Positions 1 to 13,314 are shown, counted from the stretch's first letter. The stretch: DNA of 64,000 nt from Lactarius indigo (GCA_025766275.1 JAFKAC010000023.1:620001-684000), one strand, 5' to 3'. Numbers and translations are program-made. Notes: generated from the sequence alone by a model not told the origin.

Positions 1-385
1 CCTGCTTCATCAAAAGATACGCCAGGCAGATGTACAATCAAGCCAAGACTGGCGCTGTGTGTCCTACGATTGACATGAGTGATGAAGCTATCGATGTTTG
101 ACATGTGGTACGCCACAGGAGCGATACATTCAAAGCGTAGAAATTCCTCGTGATTGCGTGCTACTAGTAGGACGGCCTTGACCTGATCTTCCGCTATATC
201 CACCTCCCAGGGTCTGAATATCCTTTGCAATCTATTCACGCATATTTGGCTTGCAGTCTCGAAATGAATGTCCATCCTTCGGGAGTTCTTGAGTGCATGG
301 CGATCGCAGAGTGCAAGACAGGTTGAAGCGCGCACCTCCATCTTCGGGCCGAGCCTCAAGATCCTTTCCGGTGTTTTCTAGCCAT
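1..385 (-). pseudogene. Deleted remnant of a fourth DUF6535-family gene
   Basis: Read on the minus strand, 1-330 gives an open stretch with the phrases NSRRMDIHFETASQICVNRL, FRPWEVDIAEDQVK, SNIDSFITHVN and LGLIVHLPGVSFDEA. These align one for one with the central part of the three complete DUF6535 paralogues to the right (for example RNARRIDDIFETATQFC and NGLILCVRGAHFDEF). Just upstream, an ATG at 383-385 begins a short peptide like exon 1 of the paralogues (MARKHRKG, then LEARPED in another frame). Exon 1 and the centre of the last exon are therefore almost directly joined, and everything between, including the membrane segments, is missing. The frame is broken at the join. The rest of the copy, if any, lies left of the window. 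This is a remnant rather than a working gene. Confidence 0.7.
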
Positions 386-735
386 CAACAATTCGGCAAG
401 ATAAGTGGGCAGGGAGAAGAAATAGTCGCGGGTTGAAGCTTGAAGCCGGGAATAAGCGAGAGACTACAAGGGAAAGCGGCCCGGGCGCGACGCGAACTTA
501 TTTTCCTTCCCGCACGTGTTGCTTCTACTCACCTTCATTACTGACAAATTTACATGCGTCGTAACCATTCGTTCGTCAATGAGACACATTTACTATCTAA
601 TTCCAGTGATGCATCGGTACTCAATGTCAGCGTGGTCAGACGGCGTTGGATTCAGATCTCATCGATAATCGACCAGGCATCATAGGTTACACTTTTGATC
701 TCTATGGTACTGGTACTGACCACTCTCACGCTACT
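386..735. other. Intergenic spacer between the DUF6535 remnant and DUF6535 copy 1
   Basis: This stretch holds sequence resembling the 5' flank of the other DUF6535 copies (a purine-rich run just right of the remnant start codon) and the 3' flank of copy 1. I see no convincing coding region. A plus-strand open frame from 646 lies antisense to the end of copy 1 and is best read as a shadow. Confidence 0.4.
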
Positions 736-3700
736 CTACGGAGAGGGCGCAGGGGCCCGCAAGCGAGAGAGAACCTTGACCGCATCTGCCCTGAACAGAC
801 GGACTGTTGTCCACCACTCCGGTCCACGAACAACGTCCGTCGCGACTGCATCGTCCAGCTCCTTCGCTGCGTCGTCAATGTGGGAGCCAGACCGCCCCCT
901 CACCATGTTCTCGAACAATTCCAGAAGTTCGTCAGTAATGTATTTTGGGAAAACTAAATCAGAGAAGAGGCCGCGATTGAGTATGGCCATGTCACAGATG
1001 AGGTTAAGAATGACACGCTGTGTCCCGATGGAATAGTTGTGTTGCCACCGGTTGGACGTCATGGCCCGGAATGTTCCAACAATAAGAGCAGCATGGGAGT
1101 CAGGTGACAACGGCACGGTTAATAGCTGCTGAGTCATAAGGAAAAAAAGCTCAACCCAATATCCGAAGCCACCTCCGTCACGTAAGTCTTGCAGGCGCCA
1201 AAGTTGCCGTTCCATCAGATGCCGTCGACCCACGCCCGACCACTTTGTAGGGTTGTCCGACTCACCCCACAAAATCCCCAGGCTCTTGAGGATATCTTGG
1301 TAGGCGCCATTTCCTCGTCCGTCGATGATCTCGCGTAATTTGGAGGAATAGGAGCATAGAGGTCGAAGACGCTGATGCAGGAATATGAACTGGGGTAAGA
1401 ATACTGGTTTCGGGCCGGTCGAACCAAAAAACCCAGTCGGATCAGCAGGTTCTGCCTGCTTGAATTCATCGAAGTGTGCACCCCGCACACACAAAATCAA
1501 ACCATTGGCGAAGGTACATATGGGACCATTAGTCCTCAAGATCGCCCCATCGATGTTCGCTATGCGGTCCGCTGCTGGAGTGATGCGTTCGAGCATGGAG
1601 ATGTCGTCCTTGTGGTCGCGTGCCAGGGCCTCCTTCACTTGCTCCTCCGTCACTCCCTCTTGAGCGGGTCTGAATGCTCCGCGCAATCCATACAGACAAA
1701 ATTGCGTCGCGGTCTCGAAAATATCATCGATCCTTCTAGCGTTCCTGAGCGCAGTTTCGTCGTTATCACCATTGTTCGTTTGCTCCCCGTCATCTTCCAA
1801 TCCAAACCGTGATAGGTTATCGATAGCGACACGTGCTTCCAGTTGTATCCTCTCATGGTCTCCTAGTACGCCTCTTTGGACAATCACAAGGGATAGGCAC
1901 GTCCAGCGAGCAACAAATAATCCGTCAGATCCCGGTGTCGTGTGGTATTGCCCGGTGAATTGGTGTAGAGAACGGAGTAACTTTCCAAGGTCCCCAAACA
2001 GGTCCGGTTGGATATTGGCACAGAGCACGAGTGACGCCGCCGTTTCAACACAGCCACGTGCACGCCTGAGCCACAATTCCTGGTTTGTAAATACGCTGAA
2101 ATTATCGCATGTGCTAACCAGGTGCCGCATACGCTTGCAGAGATCATAGATGGCAAGATCTCCGTGTGCATAGAGATCATCGGGCACGTGGCCATCATTA
2201 GGGGGGTGAGGTATTGACTGGGTCACCGTCACATCACGAAGGGTGTCATCCGCAGTTCGTACTCCAACAATACGTCCAACGGCATGAAGGAGGCGGAGAG
2301 GATAGTTGGTGCGCTGGAAATGTGGGGAACGATGATGCGGTAGAACGGACATGCGAAGATCCGCTTCACTCTGTGATCTGACTATCGGGTCATTCGGCCT
2401 CCAGTTCGCGTCTTCATATCGTTTTACTTCAGAAGTCTTTCTCCATACGTCGATCCCCCATTTTGAGGTAAAAGCGCCGGGTATAGCCATCACGAATGAT
2501 TCCATCTCGTCATCCTCTGTCCGATTATGAATAAGCCATCGGATTGCCCGAACGTCACGATCTTTGCGTTCGTCGTTCTCTTCCATCGCCAGTTGTATCT
2601 GTCCTTCGGATATCTTCGAGCTCACGGGCTTGACAGTTCCACCAGATGCGCGATCCAAGTAGCTTCGCGGGTGCACCTTCTGCTTCAGGTACCATATCAG
2701 GCCAGAGAATGGGTTTCGAAATGGAGATTGCGGTTTGATGACCGGAGCAAACATACTGAACACGTAAAGCAACCCGCAAGTGGTAATCGGGATGATAGTA
2801 GTGACGCCGACGGTGGTATTTACATTGAGGAGCGAGTCGCCGAGTCCCAGGAAGAATAAGAAGAGGGAGACGTGGACAAGGCCAGGAATAGACTCCGCAA
2901 CCACGGGCATATACCATCCCTCCGCGCCTTCATATAGGTATTGGCGAAGTCGGGCGCTCTTCAGAGGGTTGCTATACCGCTGAAACACGTGCATGTAGTC
3001 GCGTACCCACTGTTGGACGAGAGTTGCGAGGAGCGCAGCGGAAAGGCTGAACACGAGACTCATGAACCAGAAAGCGTTGACCCGGACATCAGAAGGATTT
3101 AAATCAAAAGCGTATGATGGAAGCGGAGCGGATGAGGTGGGGACCTGTGGTGCGATAGCGGAAACCTGCTGGGAGATCTGGGCGAGTAGCGCAACATTCT
3201 GTTGCTGGTAGAAGACCATCTGCTGGGCCGGATCGGGTTGAAGGTCGTGGATCTTGTCGACGAGGAAGGAAGTGAGAGCCGCGGAGAATAAACCAGCCTA
3301 GACGAAACAGCATAAGTTGAGCTACTCGGAGATAAAAACGATTGCGGAAAGATGAAGACGCACAAATATGAGGACGCCGTCCATGTCATCTTTTAGGGTT
3401 TGGATGCGGGCTTCGTCGTGGCTCGTTGCTTCCTTCACATGAAGAGACCATAAGGCATTGGCGTTGTCATCGAAATCCCCGATCATGCGAGGCATTTCGG
3501 AGGTCATCGGTCGAGCGGTGCCGCTAGGCGTTCTATTGTCACCAGGTTGAGCATTTTTGCCTGTAAGTTTCCTAACGTTAGGTCCCAGGGTCACCAGGAT
3601 ACTATAAAATTATGTTGTGCTCACCGGAGTCGGAGGGGCCGTCTTTCTGGGCCCGAGCCTGCGACCCAGTGGACGAGCCAGCCTGAGCTTCGCGGTCTGC

Positions 3701-3918
3701 TTCTTGCACTGGTGCTTTACTTTCAATAGCTCCTGAAGACTCGCCAGCGCGTCGAGATGCGTGGGTCCTCATCCCATAAGTTTCTCTCGATCCAACCTCT
3801 TCGTAATGAAGGGTGAGGGGATAGTACAAAATAGGTTGTAATGCACACCTTCGTCCTCAGACCGAGCCTCTAGATCGGCACCTTGTGATTTATTTCTTCT
3901 CCGAATTTTCCTAGTCAT
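736..3918 (-). CDS. DUF6535 domain membrane protein, copy 1 (four exons)
   Basis: The family occurs in mushroom-forming fungi and has no known function. The likely exons are 3918-3849 (MTRKIRRRNKSQ, basic), about 3770-3625, 3560-3364 and 3297-736, all with GT-AG borders. The DUF6535 region starts with AGLFSAALTSFLVDKI at the head of the last exon and contains the signature PSDVRVNAFWFMSLVFSLSA. Three hydrophobic segments suit membrane helices: one in that signature, one around PGLVHVSLFLFFLGLGDSLL, and one around GVTTIIPITTCGLLYVFSMF. About 600 soluble residues follow with no motif I recognise. The third exon carries an acidic stretch, MIGDFDDNANALWSLHVKEA, shared by all copies. The total is about 990 residues. 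The frame is intact, so the gene may be functional. Exon 2 limits are the least certain part. Confidence 0.8.
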
Positions 3919-5606
3919 CAAAAGTTGTGCAGGATAATGGGGGGAAGAGGGAAAGAATGTTGCACAGGTTGCCGTTCTGAACGAAGTGAGGAACGGGCGT
4001 GATGTTGTCTTGTCCTTGAGGGAACGGAAGTTGAACGGATACTGTAGAGCCGACACGTGTCTTCCTCCCAGCGCGAACGCCCATACACGCACGTCTGAAG
4101 CAAGGTCTGAAGAACTGAAATTCACGCTTTCACACACCTGCTGCTCCTTGTAACTTCCAAAGGATCGGTAATACCCCATATACAGCCTATGATCCGGCCT
4201 GCGTAGACTCGCTTACAGGAGTCTCACCCAGCGACTTCGCCTCGGATACGGTAGTTGGTTCCTCACGAGAAGCATACCGTACTTGCCAAGTTACCCTCGT
4301 CCACTTTCTCGTATGTTCTATCGCTGTTACTTCTTGACACTACACCATGCGCCCGAACATCATGATAGTCTATCGATTGCGCTGTATACCAAATATTTCA
4401 TCTTCCCTCCACGCCGAACCCGGATCCGGCCATCTTAATCGAGTTGCAACCCGACACCCGTTACCACCCTCTGAGTGGAGCGCGCCTCGAGCTGGTCCAT
4501 CCTCCGGTTGTCCGTACTCTCTCACCTCAAGGACCCGACTGGCGCACATGGAACTGGACATTCTATGTGGAGTAGCCCACCGCTCTGTGTCATCGTGCCC
4601 TCTGTCCTTCTTTTCTACGGCGAAGAATTGACTTGGTGCTGCCGCAGGTGATCACGACACGCCCCGTACAGGGCATCTTACTCTTACTCTTCTCAGCGTA
4701 CGGGTACCGTGTGCCGGAGTTGCTCGCATGGATGCCGACGCATGTCCAGCGACTCGCGATCCCGATCGACGACACGTCGGCGCCGAATACGCTGTCCCCG
4801 TAGCTCACCGTGTGCCTTTCGCACTTCGAAGTGCTGCATACCGTGGCCCTCGTCCAGCCTTGTGACCTCGTGCGTACTTTCCTCTTTCATTCCTGTGCTG
4901 AGAGAGAGATAGCCCATGGCAAGCGAGGCATTTAAATGATGAGCTCAACGACGAAGCTGAGCGCTGAGTGTTGGGCACTTGCCGTCCAACGCCCACGACC
5001 ACCTTGCCCAAATGCCCTATGGTTCGTGGGTAGTGGGTCAATTCATTATTCGGCTGTTTCATCTCGTTATGTTCCGTTATGCCTGCGGATCTGGTTCGGG
5101 TTTTTGGTTTTCGTTTATGAAGGCATAGGGGTGACGGCTGAGCATCGTAGTCACACATTGCCCTGAAAACTGCCACTTTGTCTTTGTCTTACTCCCCTGT
5201 GAGGAGTGCTTTTTTGGTGCTCGAACCCAAGCCCGGACCTGGCACTATCATTGTCTCATAGAACATCGGCTTATGTCACTTGCTTCAATGCGTTGACAGA
5301 GGCGCTACCTTTCGCACACGTAAGTGCTGCTAGCGGTGCCGGCCAGGGAACGCGTGGTAGCGTGTCATCGCCGGAATCACGTTCGGTCAGTTCGGATGTA
5401 TGGGGTCGGACGTGAGATGGCGGCGTTGTGAGGTCAGGACGGTTTCCCGATACTGGATACAAAACACAGCGCGAGCAAAGGCATGACTTTTACTGACAAA
5501 TGTATATACACCATCGCCGCTCATTCGTCGATGAGGTGAGATATCTAATAATCTAGTGAAGCGTTAGTAATCATGTATTGGTAATGGCTGCTCTCGCGTT
5601 ACTACT
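3919..5606. other. Spacer between DUF6535 copies 1 and 2, with coding-like debris
   Basis: No complete gene is supported. A plus-strand frame around 4650-4800 reads RPVQGILLLLFSAYGYRVPE before a TAG stop. It resembles decayed stretches near 9190-9250 (LPVQVISLFF) and 12270-12310 (RPPLISIAILFYS) in the other spacers of this array. At 5300-5390 the DNA also resembles 12815-12905. The spacers therefore seem to have been duplicated together with the DUF6535 genes, and may hold remnants of one former neighbour gene that I cannot name. Confidence 0.35.
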
Positions 5607-8600
5607 CTATAAAGACGGCTCAGGAGCCCGCAAGCGGCGAGAGATAACCTTGACCGCCTCTGCCCTAAACAGACGGATTTCCATTGCCCAGTCCGGGACA
5701 TCGTCCTGCTCTTTGATCGCTTCGTCTAGTTCCTTCAATGCATCACCAATATGCGAACCGGACTGCCCCGACATCATGTTCTCCAACAGTACCAAAAGCT
5801 CATCGGTAATATACCTCGGGAAAACGGTATCGGATGAGAGGCCACGGTCGAGTATAGCCAGGTCGCAGACGAGGTTAAGAATGACACGCTGCGTCCCGAT
5901 AGAATGCTTGTGTTGCCTCCAGTTGGATGTGATAGCTCTGAATGTTCCAACAATGAGAGGGGAGTGGGCGTCAGGTGACAGTGGTATCTGAATTAGTGGA
6001 TGGGCCATAAGGAAAAATAGTTCAACCCAATATCCGAACCCATCTCCGTCACGCAAGTCCTGCAGGCGCCATAGTTGTCGTTCCATCAGATGTCGTCGAC
6101 GAACGCCGGACCACTTGTAGTTATGGTCGTCCGACTCGCGCCACAAAGTTCTCAGGCTCTCGAGCATCTCTTGGTAGGCACCGCTGCCCCTTCCGTCGAT
6201 GACATCGTGTAATTTGGAGGAATAGGAGGACAAAAATCGAAGGCGCCAATGCAGGAATATGAACTGGGGTAAGAAAATTGTCTTCAGCTCGGTTGGATTG
6301 ATGAATTCGACCGGCTCGATGAGTTCTGTCTTCTCGAACTCATCGAAATATGCACCATAAACGTATAACATTAAGCCACCAGCAAAGTCACGAATGGAAT
6401 CATTGATCCTAGAGATCGCTTGATCGATGCTTGCCACGTGGTCTGCTGCAAGAGCGATGCGATCGAGCATGGAGATATCGACCTTGTGGTCGCGTACCAG
6501 GACCTCCGTCACCTGCTGTTCCGTCACTCCGACTTCTGTGGGTCTGAATGCTTCACGCAGTCCAAACAGGCAAAATTGCCTCGCGGTCTCGAAATCATTG
6601 TCGATCCTTCGGGCATTCCTGAGTGCATTTTCATCGCCATCGCCGTCGTTTGTTCGTTCGTCGTCGTCTTCCATTCTGAACTGTGAAAGGTTATCTATAG
6701 CAGCACGCGCATCCAGTTTTATCCCATCATGGTTTGCTATCCCTCGGTTGGCGATCACAAGGGATAGGCAATCAATACGTGTGCAGAATAACCCGTCAGC
6801 TCCCGGTGTGTTGTAATAACGCCCTTTCGTCGCCATGACTTGGTGTAGTGAAGGAATCAACCTTCCGAGATCTCCAAATAGTTCCGGTTCGATGTTTGCA
6901 CATAACACGAGTGACGCTGCCGTTTCAACACATCCACGAGTACGCTTGGTCCACAATTCCTGGTTTGCGAAGATGCTGTAATTATCGCATGTACCAACCA
7001 GGTGTCGTACACGATTGCAAAGATCGTAGACGGAAAGATCTCTGTGTGCGTAGGGATTATCGTGCGCTTGGCCATCACTAGGGAGGCGGGGGGTTGACCG
7101 GGTCGCTGTCATTTCATGGGTGGTGTCATTCGTGATTCGTATCCCAATAATACGTCCAAGGGGACGAAGGAGGCGGAGAGGATGGCGGGTGCGCTGGAAA
7201 TGTGGGGAAACATGATGTGGCAGAACAGAAATACGAAGCTCTGTATCACTCTGCGGTGTGAGTGTCGGGTCATTCTGCATCACGTTCGTGTCTTCGTATT
7301 GCTTCACTTCACAAGCCTTTCTCCATATGTCAATTCCCCATTTCGACATAAAAGCACCGGGTATAGCCATCACGAATGATTCCATCTCGTCGTCCTCCGT
7401 CCGATTATGAATCAGCCATCGGATTGCCCGAACATCGCGATCTTTGCGTTCGTCGTTCTCTTCCATCGCCAGTTGCATCTGTCCTTGTGATATGTTCGAG
7501 CTCACGGCCCTGACGTATCTACCAGACGCGCGATCCAAGTAGCTTCGTGGATGCACCTTCTGTTTCAGATACCATATCAGGCCAGAGAATGGGTTTCGAA
7601 ATGGAGATTGCGGTTTGATGATCGGAGCAAACATGCTGAACACGTAAAGAAACGCGCAAATGGTAATCGGGATGATAGTGGTGACGCCGACGGTGGTATT
7701 TACATTGAGGAGCGAGTCACCGAGTCCTACGAAGAATAAGAAGAGGGAGACATGGACGAGGCCTGGAACAGATTCCGCGACCATAGGCATATACCATCCC
7801 TCCGCGCCTTCATATAGATATTGGCGCAGTCGTGCACTCTTCAGAGGGTTGCTATACCGCTGAAACACGTGCATATAGTCGCGTACCCATTTTTGGACGA
7901 GAGTTGCGAGGAGTGCGGCGGTTATGCTGAAGACTAGGCTCATGAACCAGAAAGCGTTGACACGGACATCAGAAGGATTTAGATTGAAAACGTATGGTGG
8001 AGGTGGAGTGGACGAGATGGGGACTTGTGGTGCGATAGCGGAAACCTGTTGGGAGATCTGAGCGAGTAGTGCGACATTCTGTTGCTGGTAGTAGACCATC
8101 TGCTGGGCTGGGTCGACTTGAAGGTCATGAATCTTATCGACAAGAAAGGAAGTGAGAGAAGCGGAGAATAAACCGGCCTAGAAGACAGTGCATGACCTCA
8201 GTACCCAATAAAGGCGGTAATATAAACACGCACAAATATGAGGACGCCGTCCATATCGTCTTTGAGTGACTGGATGCGGGCTTCGTCGTGGCTCATTGCT
8301 TCTTTCACGTGAAGAGACCACAAGGTATTGGCGTTATCATCAAAATCCCCAATCATGCGAGGCATTTCGGAGTTCATTGGTTGAGTGGCGTCGCCAGAAG
8401 TTCTATCGTCGCAAGGTTGAGCATTTTCGCCTGTATGTTTCATACATGTTAAGTCCTAAAGTCACTAAAATAATAGGAAAATGTACTCACCAGAGATGGA
8501 AGCATCTTTCGGGGCCTGCGCCTGTGACCCAATTGACAAGCCAGTCTGAGCTTCGCGGTCTGATTCTTGCACCGGTACATCACTACCAGTAACCCCCGAC

Positions 8601-8787
8601 GATTCGCTATTGCGTCGGGGTGCGTGTATGCTTAATTCATGAGTCCCTTTCGATGTAACCTCTTTGGAAAGAGTGAGCGAGACTTTGCGGGAGTACAATA
8701 CAGGTTGTGATGCACACCTTTGTCCTCGGACTGAGCCTCAAGGTCGGAACCTTGAGATTTATTTCTTCTTCGGGCTTTCCTAGTCAT
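5607..8787 (-). CDS. DUF6535 domain membrane protein, copy 2 (four exons)
   Basis: This is the tandem paralogue of copy 1, with the same layout: a short basic first exon from the ATG at 8785-8787, two small exons, and a long last exon from about 8177 to 5607. The DUF6535 core is intact (PSDVRVNAFWFMSLVFSITA, then PGLVHVSLFLFFVGLGDSLL and TTIIPITICAFLYVFSMF as further membrane segments). The long C-terminal part aligns with copy 1 without large gaps and ends in the same RRLRAPEPS-type tail. It differs from copy 1 mainly in the middle (about residues 380-470 of the last exon), which looks like a faster-changing region. No internal stop is visible. Its role is unknown. Exon borders were inferred by matching copies 1 and 3. 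Confidence 0.8.
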
Positions 8788-9964
8788 CAAGCTTCAAGTG
8801 TCGCACGAATGAGGGCAGAAGGGAGGGGTGCAAATCACGTGTTCTCGTGAGATGGGCCCGCCCGCGATGCGTCACGCTTTCCCAGTCACAGCACTATTTC
8901 TGTTGTTCTGATCTTTTTCTTGATACAGTACCCCCTTCCCTCGACGCTGAATGGAGAATTCGGCACGGTTCTTCAACAGGATCTAGTTTTGGCTGCATCT
9001 CTCAAATCATCCGGTCCGGGATCAGCGACCCTTTGGTACAACGCGGTACACCATCATAAACGTAAACCGCGAGCCTACCTGTTCTCCTTCTGACCGTTTG
9101 CGCTCCCATACCTCGAAAACTTCTGCTCGGTGCCCATAGACCCATTCACTCCCCAATTACCGACAGCCTCGTCGTACGTGAGATTTAGTCCAATTGATTC
9201 GGTTCCGCCACAGGCGCTCCCAGTGCAAGTCATCTCGCTCTTCTTCTTAGTGCGGGTACCGTTCGCCAGAAGTGTTTCCGCAGATGTCTGCGCGTCGGCG
9301 TCGAACGAGCTGTTCCCAGAGCTGGAAATTTTCATTTTCTCTCTGCATATACCTTCGCGTGTACCTTGTAGCCGATGTGTGAAACTCGAAGGAGCAGCCT
9401 CATATACTGAATTGTCCTCCAGCGGGGCTGGTCTTTCCATTTATTTTGCCTCCTGGCTCTAGTTTGGCACCGTTATAGAAGGAACGCTACTCGCACCCTC
9501 TCTGGTACACTTGTTTTTTAACGCGTTCAAACGCGCTTCACTCCCAAAACCTGGCCGAAGCTGCAGTTTACGGGACTGACCAAACCGAGCCCAGTCTCCT
9601 CTCTTATTTTACCAACTCTGCAGCAGACAACACTCAACGACCCCCCCACATCACTCGAATCTCAAGCCATGTTTTACTGTACTTCCCGCACATATGCCCC
9701 GACACTCAATTTATGTTCTTCGATGAGTCCGCGAGTTCGACGGCCGGAGGACCTGTGATATAATGCGCTTAAAATCTGTTATACAATGTGTTGGATCACA
9801 ATTTTGGGCGCATCTTAACCCCTGCGCTTATCGTAAAGCCCACGTGCTCCGAGAAGGACGAGAAAGAACACACCTAGACAACATAGAACCTCAGAGGAAG
9901 GACGAATTACCAAATGAATTTGTCTCATATCTTACCTTGTACAACCTGCCCGTATTTCATAAAT
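8788..9964. other. Spacer between DUF6535 copy 2 and the MFS transporter gene
   Basis: No gene is supported. Open frames at 9075-9440 (minus) and 9130-9462 (plus) overlap each other and lack family hallmarks. The plus frame shares a short phrase with the other spacers of the array (see 3919-5606). The stretch 9460-9760 shows no open frame of note. Confidence 0.35.
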
Positions 9965-11770
9965 TTACTCTTCATTATGTATCCACGTGTTATTCGGCAG
10001 CTGCACAGCGACTCCCAACCCAACGCCCACAATGGCGAGCAGCACGACATACGCAAAGTTTCCTCCCAAAATGTTGTTGTCCAGTGAGAATGCAAACAGC
10101 GACGCAGCAGTAGCAGGTCCGACCGTGCGCTGAATCGAGACGATCGTCTGCGCGATTCCATTCGTAGCGCCGAGGGACCGCTTGTTGGGGGAAGCAGACG
10201 ATATGTACATAAATATCGCACCTTATCCATCCGCACCACTTTAGTCACCACCCAAAATGTAAGGTCCTGGGTAACATACCAAATCCCATTCCAGAGGACG
10301 TCAATGCCGAGAACTGCAGCACGATGAGTAGTCCCACTGCCAGGTTCATGCCATGACCGGAATGACGTAACACCAGGTTCTCGAAGGGAAGCATAGCGTA
10401 CACCGGTATAAAACAGATGATGCTGGCGATAAAGATCCGCCGTGGGCCGACACGCCTAACAACGCGCGGGAAGGCGAAGAATTGAAAGACGCCTTCCATG
10501 AGCCCATATCCTGTCATCCACAAACCAATAGATGCCGGACTCATGCTGAGCCCGCCAAACTCAACCGACGTCGACCAGACAAGCGAGATAAAATTTCCAG
10601 CTGTCATATCGAGCATCCCAATCATGCCGTAGTTCGCGACCGATACCACGACTGGCCTCGTTAGCAGGGCGCGCAGTGGTACCGGCTTTTCTGTGTCTTT
10701 CATAGGCCCATCTAATACGTCTTCCGCTCCCACTTGGGGACGGTCTGAGCTGCCCTCAGGATTGGGCTTCATAACCGGGTCCCTTTTCACGGTCTAAAAG
10801 AGCGTGTAAGCAGAGCGTCTCCTGAGAGTAATGAGTCTGACCTCCTTCAAGAAAATCATCGCTAGAGAAAATGATAGGAGGCCATATGAAGCGGTGGCGA
10901 GACATGGCAAGAAGTACGGGTATTTTCCCCAGAAAGAATGCGAGAAGACATTTGGCCAACGATCTTGTGGCCGCGATAGCATACCACCGACGAGGGGCCT
11001 GGTGATTCGAATGTTAGCCAAAGGACAGTGACAAGAAGTAATACATAGCAAACCCAATGACGTTACCGATCGCCCAGTTTACTGATAATAATGAGGAGCC
11101 TCGTGCCACGTTCGTTTCATCAGTGAGCTCCGCCATCATACTCTTCATCACACCAATATTTCCATTGAGCATGCCGTGTAAACAACGACTGGGCTCAGTT
11201 AGCTTGAAATATTCCCCCGTACCTGAGCCAAACACACCTAAAGACAAGCGCCGGGAAAGAACGAGAAAGACCGAAAAGGATGCTTGAGACAGCGGTACCT
11301 AGAAGACCGCATAGAAGTACAGGCTTGCGGCCTACATTATCAGAAAGACGGCTCCATTGGAGGACGGTAACTGCCTGAGCGGCAAAATACAGGGATATCT
11401 ATGAATACCGTTGGCGCGCTACGGAAGGGTGGACAAGAGACGAGACATACTATAAGTCCTGCGTAGTACCCGACCTTTCTTTCGTCACCGCCGACGATTG
11501 GGAGCTCGCTGACAAGCTGAGGCGGACGTTACCAACAAGCCGTGTTATGGGGACCTATGATCATACCTGGTTTATGTAGGGTCTAATCGAGAGAGACGTG
11601 ATAGGGTCTGTGAGCTGTAGCAAGAGTAAGATGACGATCTGGGTAATCGGAAGAGGTGTTTCTGGTCGTGGTAGACTTTCGTCGCGCAGAAGAGGCGTTT
11701 CCTCCTCAGGCTCAAGAGATCCTTGGGATCTCCAAGTCTGGGGGGGCATTGGAGTGCGGGGTCCCAACAA
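9965..11770 (-). CDS. MFS transporter, multi-exon
   Basis: This is a proton-coupled or facilitated membrane transporter of unknown substrate, of the fungal MFS group often compared with yeast YCR023C and plant ZIF-like carriers. The first exon (11770-11567) ends a TPLPITQIVILLLLQLTDPI helix. Later exons give GGDERKVGYYAGLI (11516-11454), VLQWSRLSDNVGRKPVLLCG (the cytoplasmic-loop GR(K) motif A, about 11404-11244), HGMLNGNIGVMKSMMAELTD, GGMLSRPQDRWPNVFSHSFW with KYPYFLPCLA, a second-half loop motif FAFPRVVRRVGPRRIFIAS, and GATNGIAQTIVSIQRTVGPA in the last exon, ending at a stop near 9965. The order and spacing match a full 12-helix carrier. All introns are short with GT-AG ends, and I see no internal stop once they are removed. 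The start at 11770 precedes a short acidic tail typical of the group. Confidence 0.8.
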
Positions 11771-13314
11771 GTCTGCTGGGTGTTCCCGGGCCGACTACCC
11801 GTGCGTTCGGATCGTATCATCACCGCGTCTGGACCACCGGAAGGACTTCGCAATCGTTGAACGCAGACTCGAAGGAGAAGGAGAAACCGCAGATACTAAC
11901 TTTGGAGGGTCTGGCCCACCCTTTAATTATCTCCCCTATGGACCCGAGTGTGGTATCCTAGGATGACAGATCCTACAGGATTTGTGGTACGCAATTCCCT
12001 TCAGTGCGCTCGTTCCGCAATAATCCGATACATGCGTCATATAGGCATATATCCTGCGATTCCACTTACACGCCTGGTTCAAGCTGCAGGTCCACTGGAC
12101 TGACCAAAGCGAGACTGTTCTATACTCCACCTGGCTAGAAATGGACGATAACGACGTCGACCTCTCCAAACGACTCATGGACTGCGTCGAGGTCTCAGGC
12201 TTCAGGGTATCGCGTCCGCATCCGCTCCCTAGAAACGCCTCGACTTTGCGTTCCACTACTGCATTTGCAACGACTCCCCGTCCCCCGTTGATCTCCATAG
12301 CCATCCTCTTCTACAGTACGCGACAGTCACGAAGGTCGGGGGCAGCGTGATCCGCCCTCTCTTTCGGGAGTGGACGGAAGAGTGGCTCGTGGGGGTGTAG
12401 AAGTGCGACGTGGCGCGGCCGATGGCACAGCCAAGGAGACCGTATTGGGAAACGTGATCTGGCACGGCGTCAGCGGGTTTCCCTCCTATGGGACTGGCGT
12501 GTGCGGGACCCAAACTGACTCTTTCGTATGTGTTATCCTCCAACTTCTTGCTTATCTTCCGCACTTTCTACCATGAACTCCCCCTCCTACTCCTCCACGT
12601 GTTTATTCGGGCAGTCGTGCTGCATAGAAGCGGCTGATTCTGACCCTCTGCTTGCAGCGACCCTCTTCACGCCGAGGCTCGTCCTCGAGGAGGAAGCGCC
12701 TCGATTTCCGCCAATCGCCTGCTAATGTCCCAGACGTACCTCTCCGTGTCTGCGACATGCTAAATCTAGCGCGGCGATCGTACGTTCCCCATCATGGACC
12801 CCTACGTGCCGATGCAAGGCGCAACCTTTCGCACCCGCCAGTAATGTCGGCAACGACGGGGGCGTCCAGCGGCCGCCAGGAAGCGCATGGCAACGTGTCA
12901 CCCACAGCGCAATTCAGTTGCCGGATGAGCACGCATGCACGATCACGCGCTCGCTCCTAGACTTCGCCGTGCGTTGGGACGTAAGCCGCCGGGGTACTGT
13001 AACTGTGCTACCGCCCGCGCTTAAGAGCGCCAAGAGGTTCGACGGGACAGTGTACCTACGCGTCGTCATGCTCACGTTCGATTGGCTCGGATGGGGGGTG
13101 GGCGAGGGCGGCGAGGTGGTGGCGTTGTGGGGGTCGGTACAACTCGTTAACGCCGTGATCGAATATTTGGACAATCTGATTCATGTGAAGCATTGGCACT
13201 TAGACGTCAGCCTGGTGGAGCAGTGATACATCGATCATCGGTTGATCTGAGCCCGAGCTATACAGGTTAGAGTCTTTGGATATCCACATGGTACTGGTAC
13301 TGTATCGCGCTACA
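11771..13314. other. Spacer between the MFS gene and DUF6535 copy 3, possible decayed gene
   Basis: Several GC-rich plus-strand stretches look coding-like but do not join into a gene I can support. Around 12530-12640 a frame reads LLIFRTFYHELPLLLLHVFI, which is hydrophobic. At 12918-13226 an open frame has strong GC preference at third positions and reads RWDVSRRGTVTVLPPALKSA. Short homology with the other spacers of the DUF6535 array suggests shared ancestry. This may be a decayed or fast-evolving multi-exon gene; the family was not recognised. Confidence 0.3.
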
